Assembly: GCA_937983015.1 (NCBI GenBank)
Contig: CALKAK010000149.1
Span: 1 to 5,451 of the forward strand
Length of the DNA: 5,451 bases
Reading direction: 5' to 3'
Origin: an uncultured Bacillaceae bacterium
GTDB taxonomy: Bacteria > Bacillota > Bacilli > Bacillales > Caldibacillaceae
The position numbers and the translations under genes were made by a program. How positions within the stretch are numbered: the first letter of the stretch is position 1; every line of letters starts with the position of its first letter. This document shows positions 1 to 4,980 of this stretch, in pieces. Below the pieces are notes generated by a model. The model did no database searches. It worked only from the letters and a program-made list of their open reading frames with translations, and was not told where the DNA came from.

Positions 1-204
1 GTTATGTATTTTTTCTTTGCATTACTCTGTACTTTTATTTTGCAATAAACAATTATGTAGATGGAAAGAAAGAATGAGCGCGTTCCAAAGAAGATGTCTT
101 AATATATGCCAACTTCCCACAACAGGCAAGGGACTTTCTTGGTAGTGCAAAGATCGATTCTGTGATGTCCCGATCCAAAACGTCAAAGTTTTTATTGATG
201 ATAA
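1..204. other. No intact gene; possible coding scraps
   Basis: I see no complete gene here. One plus-strand frame is open from 78 to the TGA at 270-272 (64 codons) but has no start codon near its beginning and follows directly on a TGA. Its first half reads like plausible protein (for example EDVLIYANFPQQARDFLG), and the second half runs into the inverted-repeat element at 205. It may be the worn end of a gene interrupted by that element. I do not recognise the family, and a chance open frame is equally possible. Confidence 0.25.
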
Positions 205-254
205 AAAAGGGGCAGTCCAAAAAGTCGTATTTTCGACTTTTGGATGCCCCTTTT
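205..254. terminator. Long hairpin, terminator-like in both directions
   Basis: Arms 205-227 and 234-254 pair along about 21 bp with two single-base bulges around a 6-base loop (TATTTT). The stem has a GGGGC/GCCCC clamp. Four T residues follow on the plus strand and a run of six A residues precedes it, which gives a U tract on the minus-strand transcript. It could therefore terminate the leftward metallopeptidase-like gene that ends at 448 as well as rightward transcription. It is part of the inverted-repeat element, so its terminator role may be incidental. Confidence 0.5.
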
Positions 255-333
255 CTTGTTCAAGAATCTTGATGAATCAACATTCTGGTTTAATCCACAT
301 TTAAATAATTAAACTTTTTGGACAGCCCCTTTT
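205..333. mobile_element. 129-bp MITE-like element or IS end remnant
   Basis: The stretch is bounded by inverted 21-bp ends. The left end is AAAAGGGGCAGTCCAAAAAG plus T at 205-225, and the right end (313-333) is its reverse complement with one mismatch. Ends with GGGGCTGTCCAAAAAG-like sequence are, from memory, typical of IS1182-group transposons in Bacillaceae, so this is either a non-autonomous miniature element or the 3' end of such an IS that has lost its transposase. No transposase reading frame is present and I see no convincing target-site duplication. The internal copy of the left end (234-254) makes a hairpin, annotated separately. The family assignment is inference; the inverted ends are directly visible. 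Confidence 0.6.
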
Positions 334-335
334 CT

Positions 336-370
336 CTTTTAAATCGAGAACTGATCTTTTAAAGCGAGAA
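336..370. repeat. Two 15-bp direct repeats, 20-bp period
   Basis: CTTTTAAATCGAGAA (336-350) is followed by CTTTTAAAGCGAGAA (356-370), one mismatch, exactly 20 bp apart. The pair lies between the mobile-element end and the 3' end of the leftward gene. No function is evident; it could be a local duplication or a paired binding site. Confidence 0.4.
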
Positions 371-447
371 TCGTTAATTTTTGTGCGTAGGAGATACGGA
401 TATTCCATCCGACACAGAGGACCAATAATACTCTCGCAGAACTACAC

Positions 448-1650
448 TTAAGAACTACACAAATCTAAATAATATATTCCCTTATCCTCACGGAGGTTCC
501 CCTGCAATTCACCGAGACCGTGGATGAAAATTTTACCATTTTCAATGATGGGTTCATTTTCCGAAACGAGATGCAAGCGGTAAAGGGAATGAGTCTTATC
601 CCGGTAATAAACGATGACGGGTCGGTTAAAGAGATATTCTTGATTATTTATTTCTACTTTTAGAAAAGTGGTGTGCAATTGTTTTTCACCATCGACGATC
701 ATATTCATCGGATCGAAGCTTTTCAGGAACATGTTCCCGGATATAACAATGTGGTAACCGGGTTTTTCAGCAAACTGAGAAAACTGCTTCTTGCGGTGTT
801 GTTTAATGTTTTCTACATACTCAATCGTTTTTTCCCGGATTGCAACATCCTCTATTTTCCGGAAGGTCCAGTCGATTCGTTCTTTTAATAAATCGAAAAG
901 TGATGCTCGAGTAGAAAATAAATGTTTTTTCCAATCTGGAAAAATATCATCTAACGCCAAACAAGTATATAGACCAGATAGATAACAACAGCGCCTGAGG
1001 GTTAGTAAAGACGGAGATTTATTGGTTAAATCCTTGCGATATTTCTTAAAAACCTTTTGGAAGGGAAGCCTTGTATAAGCTTGATATGCTTGTAGTTCGA
1101 CATAGAAGGCTGGACCTTCGACCGTTTCCACAGCCAATTCGTAATCGATGTAAGGTTGCATAAAAACCCGGCGGTTTTCCCTTAAATTAATAAACGTTTG
1201 CAAGTGATGAATTTTTTCCTTTTCAGACCTGGCGATGACGGCACAATACAGATGTTCTAGTTCTCTAGTTCGCAATTCGACGTTTTTATGTAATAATGGA
1301 TATGTCGCCCCTTTCATTTCATCGGGGAAACGATCTTCACCGTGCAAATATTGCAACCCATGAAACAATTCGTGTAATAAGGTCGCATAAATACTCGGTG
1401 CATCATGATGAAATTCCAAATTGACGATCGCGGTTGGATATTCTTCGTACAAAATGAGTGTATCGGCCCCATGAAAAACATTATCCCTTTTTTTCTCATA
1501 ATATGGTTTTCCCCCTGTGGGATAGGCGGGATGGTTAAAAAGAAAAATGGTCTCGTTGTTATATAGGGCATAAGCAACGAGTTGAAAATCGGGCCAGATT
1601 CTTTTAGCATCTTCACTGATTTTTTGGGGAAGTTCATAGAAATTGATCAT
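448..1650 (-). CDS. HExxH protein, putative zinc metallopeptidase
   Basis: The product is 400 residues with no signal peptide or membrane segment, so it is probably cytoplasmic. The key motif is HELFHGLQY with HExxH at residues 93-97. About 80 residues later comes VEGPAFYVE (177-185), whose Glu178 is a good candidate third zinc ligand. Helical HExxH followed by EGxAxYxE is the usual arrangement of gluzincin-type (clan MA) peptidases, with Glu94 as catalytic base. Residues 200-290 are charged and helical; 300-400 look beta-rich and may form a separate C-terminal domain. I do not recognise a named family, and the substrate is unknown. The ATG at 1650 is preceded by AGGAG with a rather long 12-base gap; no better in-frame start exists. 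It is transcribed divergently from the acetyltransferase gene and appears intact. Enzyme class is inferred from motif only. Confidence 0.75.
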   Translation of the reverse strand: MINFYELPQKISEDAKRIWPDFQLVAYALYNNETIFLFNHPAYPTGGKPYYEKKRDNVFHGADTLILYEEYPTAIVNLEFHHDAPSIYATLLHELFHGLQYLHGEDRFPDEMKGATYPLLHKNVELRTRELEHLYCAVIARSEKEKIHHLQTFINLRENRRVFMQPYIDYELAVETVEGPAFYVELQAYQAYTRLPFQKVFKKYRKDLTNKSPSLLTLRRCCYLSGLYTCLALDDIFPDWKKHLFSTRASLFDLLKERIDWTFRKIEDVAIREKTIEYVENIKQHRKKQFSQFAEKPGYHIVISGNMFLKSFDPMNMIVDGEKQLHTTFLKVEINNQEYLFNRPVIVYYRDKTHSLYRLHLVSENEPIIENGKIFIHGLGELQGNLREDKGIYYLDLCSS

Positions 1651-1716
1651 TTTTTTGTATCACTCCTACTTTCATTACCATCAGTTTATCGTGTTTTTGA
1701 TGTTAAATTTTTCAGG

Positions 1717-1745
1717 TTGATAGTTATCATGTGACAAAATACTAG
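1717..1745 (+). promoter_or_regulatory. Weak candidate promoter for acetyltransferase gene
   Basis: TTGATA (1717-1722) lies 17 bp before TACTAG (1740-1745), 25 bp upstream of the chosen ATG. The -35 box is good, the -10 box poor. A small palindrome, TGATA-GT-TATCA (1718-1729), overlaps the -35 box. The same 120-bp gap must also hold the promoter of the divergent gene, for which I found no convincing match. Confidence 0.3.
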
Positions 1746-1769
1746 TACAACGAAATGGAGGTCAACATA

Positions 1770-2570
1770 ATGTATACCTATCAAGATTTAATGAGAGATC
1801 TAGAAAATTTACAAATTGATCCCCATGGGACGATTTTAGTCCACTCGTCGATGAAAAGCATCGGCCCTGTAGAAGGAGGAGCGGATACGGTACTTGATGC
1901 TCTCATGGATTATATGAAAGATGGTCTGCTCGTTTTACCGACTCACACGTGGGCGCTTGTCAATGCAAAAAATCCTTATTTTCATGTTGATAAAACCCCG
2001 ACGAACGTTGGTATTTTAACGGAACTTTTCCGAAAACGTCCTGGTGTCGTTCGTTCATGGCATCCCACACATTCTGTTGCAGCTTACGGAAAGGATGCTC
2101 GGGACTTCATCGCAGGAGAAGAAAAACATGACACCCCTTGTGCACGGGGATCCGTTTATGGAAAACTGTTGGATCGCGAAGGTACGATTTTATTGGTTGG
2201 CGTCGATCATCGGCGGAATACGTTCATTCACGGTGTCGAAGAATGGCTCGATATCCCGGGGCGTCTCACCGATCATCATGAACAACTTTATACCGTTCTT
2301 CCGGATGGGACGGAAATTTCTGTTCCGCAACGTAGACATGTCGGTCATACATCGGAACGGTACTGGAAAGTGGATGAACTTTTGGAAGAATACGGTGCCG
2401 TCTATAAAGGGAAACTCGGTGACGCCACTGTACGTGTTTGCGATACGGTTAAATTGACGAAAATCTTAACAGCGATATTGAAAATAGATCCCGAGCTCTT
2501 TTCGGATCATGAGCCCATTCGTCCCGAAGTAGAGAAAAAATTCAGAGAGACATGGAAGGGCTTTAGTTAA
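1770..2570 (+). CDS. AAC(3)-family aminoglycoside N-acetyltransferase
   Basis: The 266-residue product belongs to the antibiotic N(3)-acetyltransferase family (AAC(3), similar to Bacillus YokD), which moves acetyl from acetyl-CoA to the 3-amino group of 2-deoxystreptamine aminoglycosides in the cytoplasm. Visible family blocks are LVHSSMKSIGPVEGGADTV (23-41), LPTHTW (56-61), HPTHSVAAYG (98-107), DTPCARGSVYGKLL (121-134) and LLVGVDHRRNTFIHGVEEW (141-159). His98/His101, Asp121 and His154/Glu157 lie in the conserved active-site motifs. Length matches the family. I chose ATG 1770 because GGAGGT (1757-1762) sits 7 bases upstream; the in-frame ATG at 1755 overlaps that ribosome binding site. Many chromosomal members of this family give little resistance or act on other amines, so the real substrate is open. 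No terminator is visible downstream. The gene looks intact. Confidence 0.9.
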   Translation: MYTYQDLMRDLENLQIDPHGTILVHSSMKSIGPVEGGADTVLDALMDYMKDGLLVLPTHTWALVNAKNPYFHVDKTPTNVGILTELFRKRPGVVRSWHPTHSVAAYGKDARDFIAGEEKHDTPCARGSVYGKLLDREGTILLVGVDHRRNTFIHGVEEWLDIPGRLTDHHEQLYTVLPDGTEISVPQRRHVGHTSERYWKVDELLEEYGAVYKGKLGDATVRVCDTVKLTKILTAILKIDPELFSDHEPIRPEVEKKFRETWKGFS

Positions 2571-2580
2571 ACGGTTAAGA

Positions 2581-2835
2581 ATGTTCCTTTCGCTTTATAA
2601 GAGTGTCAATGATGCAGGAAATTTATGTGATACAAATAACATTACGGAAGTCGTGAAAAATTGGGAATATCCAGAGTAAACTTACACTAATTTTAAGGAG
2701 TTTTTAACCTTTTGTACATATGAATTTAGTCCGAAATTTTTACAGAAGTTGGAAATTGTTTCCAACAGCATCAATGTAAAATTTTCATTTAACAACTAGG
2801 CGAATCTTTTATACGAGATTAATGGAAATGATGAT
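2581..2835 (+). pseudogene. Unidentified decayed reading frame
   Basis: Starting at ATG 2581, just after the acetyltransferase stop, one frame reads 32 residues (ending VVKNWEYPE) to a TAA at 2677-2679. It then continues in the same frame as TYTNFKEFLTF...EFSPKFLQKLEIV...INVKFSFNN to a TAG at 2797-2799 and on as ANLLYEINGNDD until the permease remnant. The composition is protein-like and only two stops occur in 85 AT-rich codons, so I read it as a worn gene fragment. There is no clear ribosome binding site and I do not recognise the family. Chance is a real alternative. Confidence 0.35.
2748..2766. repeat. Perfect 8-bp palindrome, 3-base centre
   Basis: GTTGGAAA-TTG-TTTCCAAC lies about 70 bp upstream of the permease remnant. 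It could be a relict operator or chance; it also lies inside the possible decayed frame. It is not followed by a T run, so it is not a terminator. Confidence 0.35.
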
Positions 2836-3258
2836 TTGCTATTAGGATTCGTTTATTCCGTTGTGATCATCTTCGCCTGTTCCCTCGGCTCATTAACAGG
2901 AATGGGCGGAGGTGTCATGATCAAACCGATTTTTGATGCCATAGGTGTACATGATGTTGTTTCGATTTCGTTTTATTCAAGCGTGGCGGTATTTACCATG
3001 TCGCTGATTTCGACTGTCCGCCAGGTGAAAAACGGAATCCAATTTCACAAGAAACGAGTGACGATCACCATCATCGGTTCGATCGTCGGAGGATAACTTG
3101 GAAATGTTATTTTTGTATGGTTGATCGCCATCTTGCCAAAGGAATCCTTCGTTCATATCGTTTAGATCGTGCTCACGGTTTTATCCCTCGTCTTCTCATC
3201 AATGTATTCGCTGAAAAAAATGCTTTTTGTGTTTGTCTGGTTTCTGTTAATTCGATGA
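2836..3258 (+). pseudogene. TauE/SafE-family permease, broken
   Basis: The frame opens at TTG 2836 with LLGFVYSVVIIFACSLGSLT, then GMGGGVMIKPIFDAIGVHDV and SISFYSSVAVFTMSLISTVR. These match the N-terminal half of TauE/SafE permeases (glycine-rich loop, first two to three membrane helices), proteins that export sulfite or other organosulfur anions in characterised members. The frame is cut by TAA at 3094-3096 (after SIVGG), by TAG at 3163-3165 (after SFVHIV) and ends at TGA 3256-3258, with membrane-like sequence between them. Family members run about 250-280 residues, so roughly the second half is missing. The TTG may be a true start or a mutated ATG; no good ribosome binding site precedes it. 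Both internal stops could each derive from a Gln codon by one C-to-T change (inference). It is almost certainly non-functional. Confidence 0.8.
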
Positions 3259-3434
3259 TGACTTTTACCGAAATAGCCATTTTGTTGTTAGTCTGGCGTT
3301 TCGTACCCGAACATTCTTTACTTGAACATATCGATTAAATGGTGCTTAAAGGGTACGATGTGAAAAAGGCTAGCGATGAAGAAACAAAAATCGCTGCATG
3401 GCGCAGGATTGAAAATCAGGAAAGGGAAAAATAA
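3255..3434 (+). pseudogene. C-terminal tail of a membrane transporter, remnant
   Basis: From ATG 3255 the frame reads a hydrophobic stretch (TEIAILLLVW), then RFVPEHSLLEHID, a TAA at 3336-3338, and in the same frame a charged tail (MVLKGYDVKKASDEETKIAA, then WRRIENQEREK) to TAA at 3432-3434. A membrane helix followed by a charged cytoplasmic tail is typical of a transporter C-terminus. VPEHSLLEHID faintly recalls the VPETKGxSLEEIE end of MFS sugar porters, but this is weak. It is out of frame with the permease remnant and does not look like a TauE end, so a deletion probably joined the remains of two genes. The terminator 7 bp downstream supports a genuine gene end. It lacks its body and contains a stop, so it is not functional. 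Confidence 0.5.
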
Positions 3435-3440
3435 GTTCAA

Positions 3441-3474
3441 AAACCTGGATACCCAGCGAATCCAGGTTTTTTTT
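3441..3474 (+). terminator. Intrinsic terminator
   Basis: A perfect 10-bp stem AAACCTGGAT / ATCCAGGTTT with a 9-base loop is followed by an unbroken run of T residues (3467-3474). It ends the transcription unit of the broken transporter remnants and is better preserved than the genes it served. Confidence 0.9.
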
Positions 3475-3515
3475 ATAATTGAAAAAGGTTTTTCCCTGGT
3501 AAAATAACCTTCTGC

Positions 3516-3866
3516 CTAATGGTGTGCGTACCATAGCCTGGAAGATAATCTGAAAGATTGGCGAAAAAATAAATGAATAAAAAATAATTCAAACAAGGCA
3601 TTCAAATTCATTTTCACTATATTGAAATAAACAAGAGCAATGAAAATAGCAAAGGCAATGATCGTCGTTACATAAGATAAACCGATGGCTTTTAGTTTGA
3701 CAAATCGTTCAATTTCACTAACCGGATTTTTTTAACCGAAAAGCAGTGCATTAACAATGTTCATACCTCCGACAATGAATAATATCGTTGCAGGAACAGG
3801 TTGCTGCATTAGGAAAATCAAGAAAGCGGTAAGCACGCCCCTATGCCCCCGATTAACAATTCCCAT
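3516..3866 (-). pseudogene. Small multi-helix membrane protein, broken
   Basis: On the minus strand an ATG at 3866 follows a good AAAGGA ribosome binding site with a 6-base gap. The frame reads MGIVNRGHRGVLTAFLIFLM, then a second hydrophobic stretch (VPATILFIVGGMNIVNALLF), a TAA at 3734-3732, and continues in frame as KNPVSEIERFVKLKAIGLSY, then TTIIAFAIFIALVYF and further hydrophobic residues to TAG at 3518-3516. About three membrane helices are visible. A single stop in an otherwise coherent frame, next to an A7 run, suggests one inactivating substitution. The last 25 residues may also be shifted, because a neighbouring frame stays open past 3516 (IFSPIFQIIFQAMVRTPLGR). I do not recognise the family. 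It converges on the terminator at 3441. A 44-residue product from the first part cannot be excluded. Confidence 0.55.
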
Positions 3867-4129
3867 TGTTTTTCCTTTCGTTTTCCTTTTTTCACTCTCA
3901 ATCAATTATAAGTTTTGGAAAACAATACTAAGGTTCTTGAAAAAAATAAATTTCTTACAAGAGATTTCTTAAATAAAATATTTTTCGCGTTAACACAAGA
4001 TCATATAATAAACCATTTATTCTGCAAATCCAGAATTTACACAAAACAACGTGTAGACTTATTATTGTAAATTTTTTTGTCCAGTGAACTTGCTTTTTTT
4101 CATCCACGAAATAAAAAATTGTTTACTAA
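3867..4129. other. AT-rich intergenic gap
   Basis: I see no gene in this stretch. A TATAAT box on the minus strand (3910-3905) could be the -10 of the broken membrane-protein gene, but no -35 stands out. Two weak inverted repeats occur: ATTCTG/CAGAAT (4019-4036), and AATTTACA/TGTAAATT (4034-4073) followed by a T run to 4078. The second resembles a poor AT-only terminator and could mark the end of a small transcript, with low confidence. Confidence 0.4.
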
Positions 4130-4150
4130 AATATTGTCTAGGACAATATT
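4130..4150. promoter_or_regulatory. Operator-like palindrome O1
   Basis: AATATTGTC-TAG-GACAATATT is a perfect palindrome with 9-bp arms. It lies just upstream of the -35 box of the DUF4352 gene. Its centre is 21 bp, two helical turns, from that of O2, so proteins on both sites would sit on the same face of the DNA. Confidence 0.7.
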
Positions 4151-4171
4151 AATATTGACTAAGACAATAAA
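4151..4171. promoter_or_regulatory. Operator-like palindrome O2
   Basis: AATATTGAC-TAA-GACAATAAA is an imperfect palindrome. It directly abuts O1 and contains the TTGACT that is the likely -35 box of the DUF4352 promoter, so a bound protein would be expected to block RNA polymerase. Its 17-bp core is identical to that of O3. Confidence 0.7.
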
Positions 4172-4183
4172 ATTGAATAATAT
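4155..4183 (+). promoter_or_regulatory. Promoter of the DUF4352 gene
   Basis: TTGACT (4155-4160), 17-bp spacer, TAATAT (4178-4183). TATAAA at 4181-4186 is an alternative -10 but with a 20-bp spacer. Transcription would start near 4190, inside O3. The -35 box is within O2, the start site within O3. Confidence 0.6.
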
Positions 4184-4184
4184 A

Positions 4185-4205
4185 AATATTGACTAAGACA
4201 ATATT
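4185..4205. promoter_or_regulatory. Operator-like palindrome O3
   Basis: AATATTGAC-TAA-GACAATATT shares TATTGACTAAGACAATA with O2. It lies over the predicted transcription start, immediately upstream of the ribosome binding site, a classic repressor position. Its centre is 34 bp from that of O2. Confidence 0.7.
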
Positions 4206-4220
4206 TGAAAGGGGGATTTG

Positions 4221-4844
4221 ATGAAAAAGATCGGGAAGATTTTGCTGTGGGGCCTAGGAATTTTTATCGTTCTCGGTATTATCGGAACAATCATCGGGGA
4301 TGATAACGGAAGTGATCAAGCTGAGCCGTCTACCAGTACACAGGTGGAAGAAGCTAGCTCCGAAGCAGAAACTGCTAATAAGGAGGAAGCTCAAGAAAAT
4401 ACACAAGAAGTAGGGAATGCAGACGTGTACGGCATTGGTGACTATGTAGAAGTCGGAAAACTCGCCTATATTGTCCATAACGTGGAGACCACAGATATTC
4501 TGGAATCGGACAATGAATTTATCGATCCGGCAACAACGGACGGACAATTTGTCGTCGTGGAAATTGAAGCCTTCAATAATGATACGGAAACGAGAATGGT
4601 CGATAGCACTATGTTTAAGATTATCGATGATCAGGGTCGGGAATATGAATCGAGCTCTGATGTGGATGTGATGATGGTCATGGATGAATCGCTCAATTTA
4701 TTCTTGCAAGATATTAATCCCGGACTCTCAAAAACTGGCAAACTCGTCTTCGAATTACCAGCCGATGTGACGAGCTATGAATTGCAAGTATCCAGCGGCT
4801 TTGCATTGGCGGGTGGAGAATATGCCACAATTCAATTGAAGTGA
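4221..4844 (+). CDS. Membrane-anchored DUF4352 protein
   Basis: The product has 207 residues. Residues 1-27 form an N-terminal membrane segment (KKIGKILLWGLGIFIVLGII core) without a lipobox cysteine, so it is probably an uncleaved anchor with the rest outside the cell. Residues 28-66 are an acidic Ser/Thr/Glu-rich linker. Residues 70-207 match DUF4352, an immunoglobulin-like beta-sandwich domain of Gram-positive surface proteins: YGIGDYVEVGKLAYIVHNVE, GQFVVVEIEAFNND, then DSTMFKIIDDQGREYE, and INPGLSKTGKLVFELP near the end. The molecular role of DUF4352 is not established. ATG 4221 is chosen because AAAGGGGG (4208-4215) lies 5 bases upstream; the TTG at 4218 is too close. The promoter carries three operator-like palindromes, so the gene is probably repressed until a signal arrives. 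It is followed by a terminator and then the XRE regulator gene. Confidence 0.85.
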   Translation: MKKIGKILLWGLGIFIVLGIIGTIIGDDNGSDQAEPSTSTQVEEASSEAETANKEEAQENTQEVGNADVYGIGDYVEVGKLAYIVHNVETTDILESDNEFIDPATTDGQFVVVEIEAFNNDTETRMVDSTMFKIIDDQGREYESSSDVDVMMVMDESLNLFLQDINPGLSKTGKLVFELPADVTSYELQVSSGFALAGGEYATIQLK

Positions 4845-4850
4845 AAATTG

Positions 4851-4876
4851 GGCAGGAGAAAGGCTCCTGCCTTTTT
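4851..4876 (+). terminator. Intrinsic terminator of the DUF4352 gene
   Basis: GGCAGGAG / CTCCTGCC form an 8-bp GC-rich stem around a 5-base loop, followed by TTTTT, 6 bp after the stop codon. It separates the DUF4352 transcript from the regulator gene. Confidence 0.9.
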
Positions 4877-4909
4877 CAGCAATGAAGACCATTCAAATTT
4901 CAAGAAACA

Positions 4910-4939
4910 TTGATGGGCTGTGTGCTTTCCTGATATAAT
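4910..4939 (+). promoter_or_regulatory. Promoter of the XRE regulator gene
   Basis: TTGATG (4910-4915), 18-bp spacer, perfect TATAAT (4934-4939). Transcription should start near 4946, giving a leader of about 35 bases. It lies entirely between the arms of the 17-bp inverted repeat. Confidence 0.7.
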
Positions 4940-4947
4940 AAAGAAAA

Positions 4948-4962
4948 ATTGACTCAGTCAAT
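4948..4962. promoter_or_regulatory. Operator-like palindrome O4
   Basis: ATTGACTCAGTCAAT is a perfect odd-length palindrome directly after the predicted start site of the regulator gene. Its left half, TTGAC, equals the left halves of O2 and O3. The position is that of a repressor operator and suggests autoregulation. From memory, TTGACTNAGTCAA-like sites are also seen with TetR-family repressors, so the binder need not be the adjacent gene product. Confidence 0.65.
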
Positions 4963-4980
4963 GTTTTGTGGGGTGGAAAT

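Noticed and set aside
673..985. Two rightward open frames inside the metallopeptidase-like gene
   Set aside because: They are antisense to a long coherent coding region and have no protein-like features or good ribosome binding sites.
1755..1769. Five-residue N-terminal extension of the acetyltransferase from ATG 1755
   Set aside because: That ATG overlaps the GGAGGT ribosome binding site, which is ideally placed for ATG 1770; no separate binding site serves 1755.
3117..3254. Rightward open frame before the transporter tail
   Set aside because: It is the shifted frame of the clearly TauE-like remnant; only the part after 3255 looks like real coding sequence.
3757..3972. Rightward 71-codon open frame
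   Set aside because: It is antisense to the better supported leftward membrane-protein remnant and then runs into low-complexity AT-rich sequence.
4034..4078. Small RNA ending in an AT-only hairpin
   Set aside because: The stem contains only weak pairs with a long loop and no promoter is evident upstream, so it is mentioned only as a possibility in the gap entry.
4130..4205. CRISPR-like array
   Set aside because: Only three short palindromic copies with 0- and 13-bp gaps occur, all inside a promoter; this is an operator pattern, not repeat-spacer architecture.
4218..4220. TTG start for the DUF4352 protein
   Set aside because: It lies only two bases from the GGGGG ribosome binding site, whereas ATG 4221 has normal spacing.
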